Positions 1 through 8,197 of a stretch of DNA of 36,047 bases are shown piece by piece. Below the pieces are notes generated by a model. That model was not told the DNA's origin. It saw only the letters and a list, made by a program, of their open reading frames with translations, and searched no databases. The position numbers and the translations under genes were made by a program. Each line of letters starts with the position of its first letter. Within the stretch, counting starts at the first letter, position 1. This DNA is from an uncultured Maribacter sp. (GTDB taxonomy: Bacteria; Bacteroidota; Bacteroidia; Flavobacteriales; Flavobacteriaceae): assembly GCA_938038975.1 (NCBI GenBank), contig CALHVP010000125.1:1-36047 (forward strand). The letters are read 5' to 3'.

Positions 1-177
1 TACAGCAAAGAAAACAGAATCAATTTCCTTTTGATAATCTAACTCGGTATCAGACATGTAAATAATACTATATGAAGTACCAAAAACACCACCAGTAGAT
101 TGATTTCTTTCTAATAATTTTGGTTCCACTTTACAGGAACATACTACAATACACAGTACTAATATAAATTTTTTCAT
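1..177 (-). CDS. apbE: FAD:protein FMN transferase ApbE, N-terminal part (runs off left edge)
   Basis: Only the first 59 codons lie in the window. The product begins MKKFILVLCIVVCSC, a lipoprotein signal peptide with a cysteine in lipobox position, and continues into the stretch GGVFGTSYSIIY, which matches the FGT-x-Y-x-I/V start of ApbE proteins. ApbE cleaves FAD and attaches FMN through a phosphoester bond to a threonine in NqrB and NqrC; as a lipoprotein it would act outside the cytoplasmic membrane, where those threonines sit. The ATG overlaps the last base of the preceding gene's TAA, so the two are probably translationally coupled. The position just after nqrABCDEF strongly supports the call. 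The catalytic residues are outside the window. Confidence 0.85.
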   Translation of the reverse strand, partial: MKKFILVLCIVVCSCKVEPKLLERNQSTGGVFGTSYSIIYMSDTELDYQKEIDSVFFAV

Positions 178-542
178 TACTCAATTTCAATTAAACCATC
201 GTAATCAACAATATATTCCTCATCAAGATAAACCGGTAAATTATAATCATTGGAATTAACCAATCCTACTGCAGCATAAAACGTACGTGCCTCAAACTTT
301 ATAGCATGATCTCTCATTTTATTAAGGTCTGAACGAAAAAAATCAATATCCCTTGGGTCACCAGGGTATCCAATATGTTTGACCACAATGAAATGCATTT
401 TCTTTTCTTTGGTACAAACAAACTGTGGGTTTTTTTTCAACTCACTATTTACAGCTAAGAACTCAAAGCCTTCTTCTTCCAATTGTTTTCCAACAATATT
501 CATAGCTAAATTATGTAACTCCTGTTCTGTAAGTACGTGCAT
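177..542 (-). CDS. Uncharacterised 121-aa protein coupled to apbE, downstream of nqrF
   Basis: Not recognised with certainty. An upstream ATG at 587 exists in frame but lies inside the nqr terminator hairpin, so the ATG at 542 (protein MHVLTEQELHNLAM) is the better start. There is no signal peptide, membrane segment or Fe-S cysteine cluster; the single Cys is in FVCTK. The order of elements, a helix with LEEEGFEFLAVN, a hairpin ending FIVVKHIG, then FYAAVGL, resembles the layout of UPF0102/YraN and other PD-(D/E)XK folds, but the acidic catalytic positions appear to be absent. Its stop codon shares one base with the apbE start. Similar proteins may be labelled NqrF by proximity; the sequence does not support an NqrF function. 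A role in Nqr or ApbE maturation is inference from context only. Confidence 0.75.
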   Translation of the reverse strand: MHVLTEQELHNLAMNIVGKQLEEEGFEFLAVNSELKKNPQFVCTKEKKMHFIVVKHIGYPGDPRDIDFFRSDLNKMRDHAIKFEARTFYAAVGLVNSNDYNLPVYLDEEYIVDYDGLIEIE

Positions 543-567
543 AAAATGAAAATAAGTGACTAATAAT

Positions 568-599
568 AAAAAGACCGATATTTTCATATCGGCCTTTTT
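568..599 (-). terminator. Intrinsic terminator of the nqrABCDEF operon
   Basis: Read on the minus strand this is a 14-bp inverted repeat, AAAAAGGCCGATAT pairing with ATATCGGTCTTTTT with one G-U pair, around a GAAA tetraloop and ending in a T-run. It lies 53 bp past the nqrF stop and separates the nqr operon from the small gene and apbE. Confidence 0.85.
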
Positions 600-651
600 A
601 AAATATATTAATATCTAAAAGTTAAAACTTGTAGACCGTATTTGTTTTTGA

Positions 652-1962
652 CTACCCTCCGAAATCATCAAAACGGATATGTTCATCAGGGATACCATAA
701 TCTTCTCCCATTTTCTGAACCGCCTTGTTCATTAATGGTGGACCACAGAAATAAAGCTCAATATCCTCTGGAGACTCATGAAGGTCAAGATAATTATCTA
801 TTACACAATTATGAATAAACCCAACAAAACCGTCACCGGGAGCATCTAAACTTTCTTTGATTTTCCAATTATCTTCTTCGGCTGGCTCTGAAAGTGCCAA
901 ATAGAACTTAAAGTTCGGGAATTCTGCCTCTAACTTATAAAAATGATCTAAATAAAATAATTCTCTTTTAGAACGACCACCGTACCAATACGTAACTTTT
1001 CTGTTTGTTTTCAACGTTTTGAAAAGGTGATACAGATGCGACCGCATTGGCGCCATTCCAGCACCACCACCAACATACAACATTTCCGAGTCAGACTCAT
1101 TAATAAAGAATTCTCCATAAGGTCCAGAAATTGTTACATCATCCCCAGGTTTTAAACCGAATATGTAAGAAGAAGCAACTCCAGGATTTACATCCATCCA
1201 ACCATTTTTAGAACGGTCCCATGGTGGCGTAGCGATACGCACGTTTAACATAATTTCTCTACCCTCTGCAGGAAAGGATGCCATAGAATATGCTCTTTCT
1301 ACCGTTTCAGGGTTTTTCATAACCAATGGCCAAAGATTAAACTTGTCCCATTCTGCCTGAAATTTATCTGGTGTTTCATGCTCTTCTGGGTGAGCAGTTA
1401 TATCCATATCTGCAAACTTCACTTCACATTCTGGAATCTCTATCTGGATATAACCTCCAGCTTTATAACCCATATCCTCTGGAATTTCAACTACAAATTC
1501 CTTGATAAAAGAAGCGACGTTATAATTACGAACCACTTTTGCTGGCCATTTTTTTATTCCGAACACCTCTTCAGGTATGGTAATTTCCATATCCTGCTTT
1601 ACCTTAACTTGACAAGCTAAACGTGCTCCATGACTTAATTCCTTCTTTGAAAAATGAGGAGTTTCCGTTGGTAATGCCTCACCACCTCCAGATATAACGT
1701 CACATTCACATTGTATACAAGTTCCACCACCTCCACAGGCTGAAGGCAAAAACACCTTTTGGGCACTAAGGGTAGTAAGCAACGTACTACCAGAAGCAAC
1801 TTCAATTTTTTTCTCTCCGTTTATGGTAATCGTTACCGGTCCTGAAGGAGATAATTTCTGTTTCGTAAATAACAAAACAGCAACTAAAATCATCAATAGC
1901 ACTAAAAATGCCACGACCGTAATCATTATTGTTCCACCTGTACTAGTAGCTAATATCATCAT
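652..1962 (-). CDS. nqrF: Na+-translocating NADH:quinone reductase subunit F (NADH dehydrogenase subunit)
   Basis: NqrF takes electrons from NADH through FAD and a [2Fe-2S] cluster into the sodium pump. The 436-aa protein has one N-terminal membrane helix (about residues 12-33), a plant-type ferredoxin domain with cluster cysteines C76, C82, C85 and C117, an FAD-binding ferredoxin-reductase domain with the RAYSMAS motif, and an NADH-binding domain with GGGAGMAPMRS and a C-terminal YFCGPPLM motif. Ending in FDDFGG is typical for the family. The start directly abuts the nqrE stop, with no intergenic bases, so it is the last gene of the nqr operon before the terminator. Length is slightly above the roughly 408 aa of Vibrio NqrF. 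Confidence 0.97.
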   Translation of the reverse strand: MMILATSTGGTIMITVVAFLVLLMILVAVLLFTKQKLSPSGPVTITINGEKKIEVASGSTLLTTLSAQKVFLPSACGGGGTCIQCECDVISGGGEALPTETPHFSKKELSHGARLACQVKVKQDMEITIPEEVFGIKKWPAKVVRNYNVASFIKEFVVEIPEDMGYKAGGYIQIEIPECEVKFADMDITAHPEEHETPDKFQAEWDKFNLWPLVMKNPETVERAYSMASFPAEGREIMLNVRIATPPWDRSKNGWMDVNPGVASSYIFGLKPGDDVTISGPYGEFFINESDSEMLYVGGGAGMAPMRSHLYHLFKTLKTNRKVTYWYGGRSKRELFYLDHFYKLEAEFPNFKFYLALSEPAEEDNWKIKESLDAPGDGFVGFIHNCVIDNYLDLHESPEDIELYFCGPPLMNKAVQKMGEDYGIPDEHIRFDDFGG

Positions 1963-2721
1963 TTACTTATTTATATCGTTATAAGAAATTTCCTTTTCGT
2001 CTATTTCCTTTTTTAATTCTTCCGGATCATTTGGTAGTACCTCTTCCGATTCCATTTGTTGCACTGTTGTGTTCTCAACCTCGACAGGAGCCTCTTCGCC
2101 ACCGCCAGTTAACATACCACCAAAACTTTGGAAACCAATACCCATCAATCCAGTAATAATAAATGTTATACCTAAGCCCCTTAATGGAGCAGGAACATTA
2201 GAATATCGAATTTTTTCACGAATTGCCGCAATGGCTAAAATAGCTAAGAACCATCCAATCCCAGAACTAATACCATAATTCAAAGCTAGACCAAAAGTTT
2301 CAATCTCTCTGGCTTGCATAAACAATGACCCTCCTAAAATGGCACAGTTTACAGCAATCAAGGGTAAAAATATACCTAGGGAATTATAAAGTGAAGGTGA
2401 GAATTTTTCAACAATAATTTCCACTAACTGCACCATAGTAGCTATGGTTGCAATGAATAGTATAAAAGACAGAAAACTAAGATTGTAATCCGCATACTCT
2501 TCACCTAACCAAACTAAAGCACCCTCTTGTAATAAGTACTTATCCAGTAACCAGTTTAAAGGAACAGTTACGGCTAATACAAATATAACAGCAGCTCCTA
2601 GACCTACAGCAGTCGCTACTTTCTTTGATACTGCCAAATAGGAACACATTCCTAAGAACACGGCGAATACCATGTTGTCAATAAAAATCGATTTAAAAAA
2701 AAGCTCTATATGCTCTAACAT
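1963..2721 (-). CDS. nqrE: Na+-translocating NADH:quinone reductase subunit E
   Basis: Integral membrane subunit with six predicted helices that, with NqrD, forms the pseudo-symmetric half-channel pair of Na+-NQR. The family's iron-ligand cysteines are visible: C26 in LGMCSY and a second in VNCAILGG near residue 127. The protein is 252 aa, whereas the common family length is about 200. The excess is a hydrophilic, Glu-rich C-terminal tail of roughly 45 residues after the last helix (starting near GGGEEAPVEVEN). It is not clear whether the tail is general in flavobacteria. It follows nqrD after 21 bp and abuts nqrF. Confidence 0.96.
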   Translation of the reverse strand: MLEHIELFFKSIFIDNMVFAVFLGMCSYLAVSKKVATAVGLGAAVIFVLAVTVPLNWLLDKYLLQEGALVWLGEEYADYNLSFLSFILFIATIATMVQLVEIIVEKFSPSLYNSLGIFLPLIAVNCAILGGSLFMQAREIETFGLALNYGISSGIGWFLAILAIAAIREKIRYSNVPAPLRGLGITFIITGLMGIGFQSFGGMLTGGGEEAPVEVENTTVQQMESEEVLPNDPEELKKEIDEKEISYNDINK

Positions 2722-2742
2722 AATTTCTGTGTATCTATTCGT

Positions 2743-3390
2743 TTAATTTTCTTCTACCAATGCTGGGTTTCTAGACCGCTGTACCCAAATAATTAGACCT
2801 ACAACAATCAATGCTGCTGGAGGAATAATCATAAATCCATTATTTTCATAACCGGTAGCGTACAACCCAGTTTTTAATATGGGGTCTCCTAACACAGGAA
2901 AACCCAAAAGTGTTCCAGAGCCTAATAGCTCTCTAAAAAAACCAACAATTATAAGAATTACACCGTACCCTAGTGCATTACCAATACCGTCTAAAAATGA
3001 TTTCCAAGGACCATTTGCTAATGCAAAAGCCTCAAAACGACCCATTATGATACAGTTGGTAATAATCAAACCAATGAAGGCTCCTAAAGTTTTACTCAAC
3101 TCAAACTGATAAGCCTTTAAAACCTGATCAACGATAATTACCAATGTGGCAACAACAATCAACTGAACGATAATCCTGATTTTAGAAGGAATAATATTCC
3201 TCATTAGGGAGATGACAACATTTCCAAGTGCCATAACAAATATCACGGAAATCGCCATAACTATAGACGCTTTCAGCTCTGCCGTAATAGCTAGTGCTGA
3301 ACAAATACCTAATACCTGTATCGTAATAGGGTTGTTATCCGTTAATGGATCTAAAATAAGACTAGCGTCTTTTTTTGTAAGTAATGCCAT
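2743..3390 (-). CDS. nqrD: Na+-translocating NADH:quinone reductase subunit D
   Basis: A 215-aa polytopic membrane protein, close to the usual NqrD length, homologous to NqrE and RnfA/E. The cysteines that ligate the intramembrane iron centre are present: C30 in VLGICSALA and a second in LIITNCIIMGR near residue 113. It pairs with NqrE to carry electrons from NqrF across the membrane towards the covalently bound FMN of NqrC. The gene starts 2 bp after the nqrC stop, which fits a single tightly packed transcript. Confidence 0.96.
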   Translation of the reverse strand: MALLTKKDASLILDPLTDNNPITIQVLGICSALAITAELKASIVMAISVIFVMALGNVVISLMRNIIPSKIRIIVQLIVVATLVIIVDQVLKAYQFELSKTLGAFIGLIITNCIIMGRFEAFALANGPWKSFLDGIGNALGYGVILIIVGFFRELLGSGTLLGFPVLGDPILKTGLYATGYENNGFMIIPPAALIVVGLIIWVQRSRNPALVEEN

Positions 3391-3392
3391 AG

Positions 3393-4145
3393 TTATTTAA
3401 CTCTAATGGTTTCTAAATAATCTTTATATAAATTAACGCTCTCCTTAATCATTACCGCAACACCATTTCCTGTGATTGTGGCACCCGCTAAGGCATCTAC
3501 TTCGTTATCATCTTTTGTTTTGTTCAAAGGGTCATTATTACCTTTTGCAACAGCTATACCAGCATACTTTGTCCCGTCCAAAATACTCTCACCAGTAAAA
3601 TCGTCCATAAAGTATCTCATTTTGATATTGGCACCCAATCCTGCGGTTTCACCCTTGTGATCAAAGTATACACCCTGTACCGTCATAGTATCATCCAAAG
3701 CAATATAACCCCATATGGCATCCCATAACCCTTTACCGTACATTGGAATGATATAAAGTCTCTTACTGTCCTTCTCGCCAATAAACAATGGTAATTTATA
3801 GGGCTTACCTTTCTTTTTATTTGCAAGTTGCTTTTTTAAGTCGATTAAATAAGCCTCTCCGTCCTGTGTGGTTTTACCACCCTCAATTACCAACTGCTCT
3901 TTAATATAGGTAGTAAACTCCGCACCAACTTTGTCCGTAGGTATGAAATTAACACTTCCTGCATCATCTCCATTTTCATTAACACCCATAGCGTAAAGAA
4001 TATTCTGCTGCTTTGCAAAACGTTCGTTCTCCTTAATATTAGGCATTAAACTCGAAGCCAAGAAAGCTAAGATGGAACCTACTACTACAACCATGACAGC
4101 TGCAAAAATTACGGTATAACTATTTTTATCTGTATCTAAGGCCAT
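3393..4145 (-). CDS. nqrC: Na+-translocating NADH:quinone reductase subunit C (FMN-bearing)
   Basis: NqrC has one N-terminal membrane helix (about residues 10-32) and a periplasmic FMN-binding domain. The flavinylation site is seen as DALAGATIT, with the acceptor threonine at about residue 223, matching the D-x-x-(S/T)-G-A-T consensus modified by ApbE. Other family marks are the stretch ALDDTMTVQGVYFDHKGETAGLG, given here as ALDDTMTVQGV followed by HKGETAGLG. The length of 250 aa is normal. Gaps to nqrB and nqrD are 2 bp each. Confidence 0.96.
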   Translation of the reverse strand: MALDTDKNSYTVIFAAVMVVVVGSILAFLASSLMPNIKENERFAKQQNILYAMGVNENGDDAGSVNFIPTDKVGAEFTTYIKEQLVIEGGKTTQDGEAYLIDLKKQLANKKKGKPYKLPLFIGEKDSKRLYIIPMYGKGLWDAIWGYIALDDTMTVQGVYFDHKGETAGLGANIKMRYFMDDFTGESILDGTKYAGIAVAKGNNDPLNKTKDDNEVDALAGATITGNGVAVMIKESVNLYKDYLETIRVK

Positions 4146-4147
4146 AA

Positions 4148-5434
4148 CTAAACGGTTTCTGCTTTAAGTTCTTTTGCCGCAGCGTCCGAATCCCTCGGCA
4201 GTACAACAGCGTTTTTAAGTCTTTTCATTCTTCGCTTTACATTACCTTGAATTACGTAATGATCTATTGTAGGAGCAAATACGTTCATTAATAAGATAGC
4301 TAAGAATACTCCTTCTGGATACGCAGGATTAAATACCCTTATCATTACTGATAAAAATCCTATCAAAAATCCATAAATCCATTTTCCCTTATTTGTTTGT
4401 GACCCTGTTACCGGATCAGTTGCCATATAGACAATACCAAACGCAAGACCTCCAACAATAAGATGTTTCCAAAAATCAAAACTCATTAGTCCGTAAAACT
4501 TACTTGTTTCACCAACCCAGCCTAATTCTACAACTTGATTGAACATAAGCCCCATAACTAGAGAACCTATAACCGCACTAACCATAATTCTCCAGCTTGC
4601 AATTTTGCTAAAAATCAAAAACAAACCACCTAGCAAACATAGAAATGCAGATGTCTCACCAACGGATCCCGGAATGAATCCAAAGAACATATCAGATATG
4701 CTGTATTTTGCTGCCATAGCTGCTTCATTATTCTGAGCTAAATATCCTAGTACGGTTTCACCCGAAATAGCATCGACATTATCTGCGCCAGCTAAAATTT
4801 GCTCTGACCTTTCACGCGCCTCATATACCCAAACTTTGTCTCCACTCATCCAAGTAGGATACGCAAAGAACAAGAAAGCTCTAATCGTGAGCGCAGGATT
4901 AAGAATATTCATTCCTGTACCCCCAAATACTTCTTTACCAATAACTACTCCGAACACAACTGCAACTGAAAGCATCCATAATGGAGTGTCAACTGGAACG
5001 ATTAACGGCACTAACATTCCTGTCACCAAATACCCCTCTTCTACTTCATGGCCTTTTATTACAGCAAAAATAAATTCTACTAAAAGACCAATACCGTAAG
5101 ATATGGCTACTAAAGGCAATACCTTAATTATACCAATCCAGAAATTATCCCAAGTAATGAAATGTTCTAGAACTGAAAAATTTTCAGGAAAGCCATTCAA
5201 AGCAGAGTAATGTTGATACCCGGCATTGAACATAGAAAAAATCAAAATAGGAACCAAAGCCATGATTACCGTATTCATCGTCCTTTTTAAATCATCTGCT
5301 CCTCTAACATGAGACCCTGAGTGGGTTGTCTCATTAGGTGCAAACAAAAAAGTATGAAAAGCATTGAAAGCTGGCGCCATCTTTTTGCCTTTATACTTCA
5401 TCTTTAAGTCGTGCATTGTGCTTTTTATGCTCAT
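4148..5434 (-). CDS. nqrB: Na+-translocating NADH:quinone reductase subunit B (covalent FMN and sodium channel)
   Basis: Large membrane subunit, about ten predicted helices, which binds riboflavin and covalent FMN and forms the sodium path. Length of 428 aa matches the family (about 415). Conserved stretches include GTGMNILNPALT and MATDPVTGS. The expected flavinylation site is present as DAISGET, with acceptor Thr227, but it reads SGET where the ApbE consensus is SGAT/SGAS; codons were checked on the nucleotide sequence (GGT GAA ACC). NqrC in the same operon keeps the canonical alanine. Starts 3 bp after the nqrA stop. Confidence 0.96.
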   Translation of the reverse strand: MSIKSTMHDLKMKYKGKKMAPAFNAFHTFLFAPNETTHSGSHVRGADDLKRTMNTVIMALVPILIFSMFNAGYQHYSALNGFPENFSVLEHFITWDNFWIGIIKVLPLVAISYGIGLLVEFIFAVIKGHEVEEGYLVTGMLVPLIVPVDTPLWMLSVAVVFGVVIGKEVFGGTGMNILNPALTIRAFLFFAYPTWMSGDKVWVYEARERSEQILAGADNVDAISGETVLGYLAQNNEAAMAAKYSISDMFFGFIPGSVGETSAFLCLLGGLFLIFSKIASWRIMVSAVIGSLVMGLMFNQVVELGWVGETSKFYGLMSFDFWKHLIVGGLAFGIVYMATDPVTGSQTNKGKWIYGFLIGFLSVMIRVFNPAYPEGVFLAILLMNVFAPTIDHYVIQGNVKRRMKRLKNAVVLPRDSDAAAKELKAETV

Positions 5435-5437
5435 CTC

Positions 5438-6790
5438 TTATCCTATTTCTTGTTTTAACAAATCTAAACCTTCACGTATAATCTGCTGATGCGGTTGTTT
5501 AGAGATACAAATAAATTCAGTCAATGAAAAATCTTCAGGTGCAACTTCGTATAAACCAAGATGCTCCATTTCGTCTAAATCTTTAACCATGCAAGCTTTC
5601 AACAACTGCATTGGGTAAATATCCATTGGAAATACCTGCTCATAATGGCCTGTAACCACAAACGCCCTATGTTCACCATTGGTATTCGTAGTTAAATCAA
5701 ATTTTTTCTTAGGTTGCATCCAAGAAAACGTAAGTGCTCTTGTATTTGATATTTTATTAAAAATTGGTTTATTCCATCCAAAAAACTCATAATCGTCTCC
5801 TTCAGGAATAACGCTTACTGTGTTATTGTAGAATCCAAGATTTCCATCTGGCTTACTTTTAGCACCCGTAAGCACATCACCATTAATAACCCTAATGTTC
5901 TCTTCTGTTACGCCACTTGCATAAAGAAAAGTAGCAATTTCTGCCCCTATTTTTGTGGTGTAATATTTTGGAGCCTTCACAGAAGAACCTACTAATGCTA
6001 CAGTCCTTTCAGCATTAAACTTTCCTGTTAATAAAAACTCACCCATGATTACTAAATCCTGAGGTGAAACGGTCCAGACCAATTCTCCTTTATTAATAGG
6101 ATCTAATTTATTTATTTGGGTTCCTACCAGTCCTGCTGGATGAGGACCTGAAACCTTATGTAATTCTATTCCTTTTAAAGATGTCAAAGGAGAATCGTCT
6201 GATTTACCAATTGAAACGTGTACTTTACCAGGAGTCAACTTTGTTAAAGCCGTAATAGCTGCCTGTAATTCAGCTTCCTTACCTTTAAGTATGTAATTCA
6301 AATCAGCAGCTAAAGGTGCTGTTACATAACCAGAAATAAAAATAGCTTTAGGCGTTGTGTCAGAATCCGCAATAATATCATACGGACGTTGTTTAATAAA
6401 TGGCCAGCAACCACCTTTCAACAAAATCGATTTTACATCCTGTTTTGAAGCATCGTCTAAATTAATTGCTTGGGTAGCAGCGAAACTTTGGTCTTTATCT
6501 GCTAAAATCTTAACAGATAGAATACGTCTTCTTGCACCACGCTCTATTTCTACTAATTCCCCACTTACGGGTGATACAAAAAGCATATCCTCATTGCTTT
6601 TATTGTAGAATAAAGGCTCGCCAGCTTTTACCTCAGCACCCTGCTTCAAAAGCATCTTTGGTGTTACTCCGTGAAAATCAGCAAGATTTAAAGTGTAAAC
6701 GTTACTTAGAACCGCTTTTGCGGTCTCCAGCTCAGCAGCACCCACTAGGTTTATATTCAACCCTTTTTTAATTTGAATGTCTTTGGACAT
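5438..6790 (-). CDS. nqrA: Na+-translocating NADH:quinone reductase subunit A
   Basis: Cytoplasmic peripheral subunit of Na+-NQR that contacts NqrB and the quinone site. The protein is 450 aa, the usual family length. The N-terminus has the barrel-sandwich (biotinyl/lipoyl-like) pattern with GAEVKAGEPLFYNK and VSPVSGELVEIERGARRR, followed by the SLBB-type region with KGGCWPFIKQRPYD and HPAGLVGTQI. It is the first gene of the nqr operon and is divergent from the Plug gene, with 151 bp between them. A weak promoter-like AAATTTTG reads towards it at 6812-6819. Confidence 0.95.
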   Translation of the reverse strand: MSKDIQIKKGLNINLVGAAELETAKAVLSNVYTLNLADFHGVTPKMLLKQGAEVKAGEPLFYNKSNEDMLFVSPVSGELVEIERGARRRILSVKILADKDQSFAATQAINLDDASKQDVKSILLKGGCWPFIKQRPYDIIADSDTTPKAIFISGYVTAPLAADLNYILKGKEAELQAAITALTKLTPGKVHVSIGKSDDSPLTSLKGIELHKVSGPHPAGLVGTQINKLDPINKGELVWTVSPQDLVIMGEFLLTGKFNAERTVALVGSSVKAPKYYTTKIGAEIATFLYASGVTEENIRVINGDVLTGAKSKPDGNLGFYNNTVSVIPEGDDYEFFGWNKPIFNKISNTRALTFSWMQPKKKFDLTTNTNGEHRAFVVTGHYEQVFPMDIYPMQLLKACMVKDLDEMEHLGLYEVAPEDFSLTEFICISKQPHQQIIREGLDLLKQEIG

Positions 6791-6914
6791 ATATTGTGGA
6801 CCTTAGGTTAACAAAATTTGATGCGAATTTACTACTAAATGAAAAATTTTCCCAATTATTAACTTATAATTTAGGCTTTACATCGATGTTAATTTATTCG
6901 GCATCCTTTTTGTT

Positions 6915-6922
6915 TACCTTTG
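6915..6922 (+). promoter_or_regulatory. Bacteroidota -7 element (TACCTTTG) ahead of the Plug gene
   Basis: TACCTTTG matches the TAnnTTTG -7 consensus used by the primary sigma factor of this phylum. The expected transcription start is near 6928, about 14 bases before the ATG. No convincing TTTG -33 element is seen at the right spacing. Confidence 0.55.
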
Positions 6923-6941
6923 AAATAAAATTTGCTTATAA

Positions 6942-8186
6942 ATGCGCGTATTGCTTAAACACATTATAGTTCTTCTTTTTGTCCAATCCGTTTTTTGTCA
7001 AGTGCAAGTTGAGGTAAACCCTCCAGCCAATATTAAATCAATCACTTTTAAAGGACCAACTGACGATCAATTTCCTTTAGTTCAAATTGGAGAATCTATA
7101 TTTTTAGAATTTGACGACCTTTTGGCAAACGAACAAGATTACTACTATAAACTAGTTCACTGTGATTATGACTGGACTCCATCTGATCTTCTTAAATCTC
7201 AATATTTAAGAGGCATGGACAACCAACGCATCATTAATTATGAGAATAGTTACACTACTTTAGAAACGTATTCCAACTATCAACTTACAATACCCAACGA
7301 CAATGTGAGGCTTAAGGTTACTGGAAATTATGTTCTTGAAATATATAACAGTAGCTATGAATTACAATTTTCAAGGCGCTTCATTATTTACAAAAACCTT
7401 GTAAAAGTTGGCGGTGCGGTTAAAAGGTCACGGGATTTTGAATTTATAAACGACAAACAAGTAGTACAGGTTGCTATTAATTCGGGTAATTTTAGACTTG
7501 TAAACCCTAAAAAGGAAGTTAAAATCGCCATTTTACAAAACTATTATTGGCCAACTACTATTTACAATATACCCCCGCAATTTACCTTAGGTAGCGAGCT
7601 GGTATATAAATACGACCAGGAGACTTCATTTTTTGGAGGCAATGAGTATTTATTATTTGACACTAGTGACCTTAGAGCTCCTAGCTCACAGATTAGCAGC
7701 ATAGATTTACTCGAAATATACAATCATTATTTGTTTTCTGACGGATTTAGAAACGACGAACCGTACACCTATTTTCCTGATGTAAATGGCGATTTCAAAA
7801 TAAGAACGCTACAAGGAGATGATAGCTCTAGAGAAGCAGAATACACAAATGTTCATTTTAGCCTTCCTTATACTGATGCTATTGCTCTTGATGATGTTTA
7901 CATTTTTGGTAAGTACAATAACTATGCACTTACCGAGGAGAACAAAATGTCCTACAACGAGGATAATGGGATGATGGAGGCTACCATGAAACTAAAACAG
8001 GGTTTCTACAATTATAAATATATCATAAAGGGTGAAAACGAAAACATCAGATACAATGATGTTGGTGGAAATTTTCATTTTACCGAAAACAACTATTTGA
8101 TACTTGTTTACTATAGAGACTTTGGAGATATTTATGATAGCATTATTGGTGTAGGCTCAGCAAATTCTAGAACCATTACCAACTAA
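6942..8186 (+). CDS. Type IX secretion system Plug protein (DUF5103 family)
   Basis: In Flavobacterium, Plug occupies the periplasmic end of the giant SprA translocon and closes it when no cargo is bound. The 414-aa protein has an N-terminal signal peptide (about residues 1-20, ending FCQ) and the family's recognisable order: an N-terminal beta-rich domain with PPANIKSITFKGP, the YKLVHCDYDWTPSDLLKSQY region (cited as HCDYDW), and a C-terminal carbohydrate-module-like domain with DDVYIFGKYNNYALTEEN and a closing YDSIIGVGS. There are no membrane helices beyond the signal. It starts a plus-strand cluster with the DUF3667 gene and apaG. The family assignment is from recognition of the DUF5103 pattern; the Plug role is family knowledge. 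Confidence 0.85.
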   Translation: MRVLLKHIIVLLFVQSVFCQVQVEVNPPANIKSITFKGPTDDQFPLVQIGESIFLEFDDLLANEQDYYYKLVHCDYDWTPSDLLKSQYLRGMDNQRIINYENSYTTLETYSNYQLTIPNDNVRLKVTGNYVLEIYNSSYELQFSRRFIIYKNLVKVGGAVKRSRDFEFINDKQVVQVAINSGNFRLVNPKKEVKIAILQNYYWPTTIYNIPPQFTLGSELVYKYDQETSFFGGNEYLLFDTSDLRAPSSQISSIDLLEIYNHYLFSDGFRNDEPYTYFPDVNGDFKIRTLQGDDSSREAEYTNVHFSLPYTDAIALDDVYIFGKYNNYALTEENKMSYNEDNGMMEATMKLKQGFYNYKYIIKGENENIRYNDVGGNFHFTENNYLILVYYRDFGDIYDSIIGVGSANSRTITN

Positions 8187-8197
8187 GGATATAAAAG

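Noticed and set aside
177-587. Longer start (ATG at 587) of the gene before apbE, with an apparent signal-like N-terminus MKISVFLLLVTYF
   Set aside because: This start codon is inside the stem of the nqr terminator, and the extra 15 residues are translated from the hairpin and T-run; M16 at 542 gives a normal cytosolic protein.
1378-5099. Several plus-strand open frames opposite the nqr genes
   Set aside because: They are antisense shadows of strongly conserved genes, with odd composition (runs of Pro, Ile, Ser) and no recognisable domain.
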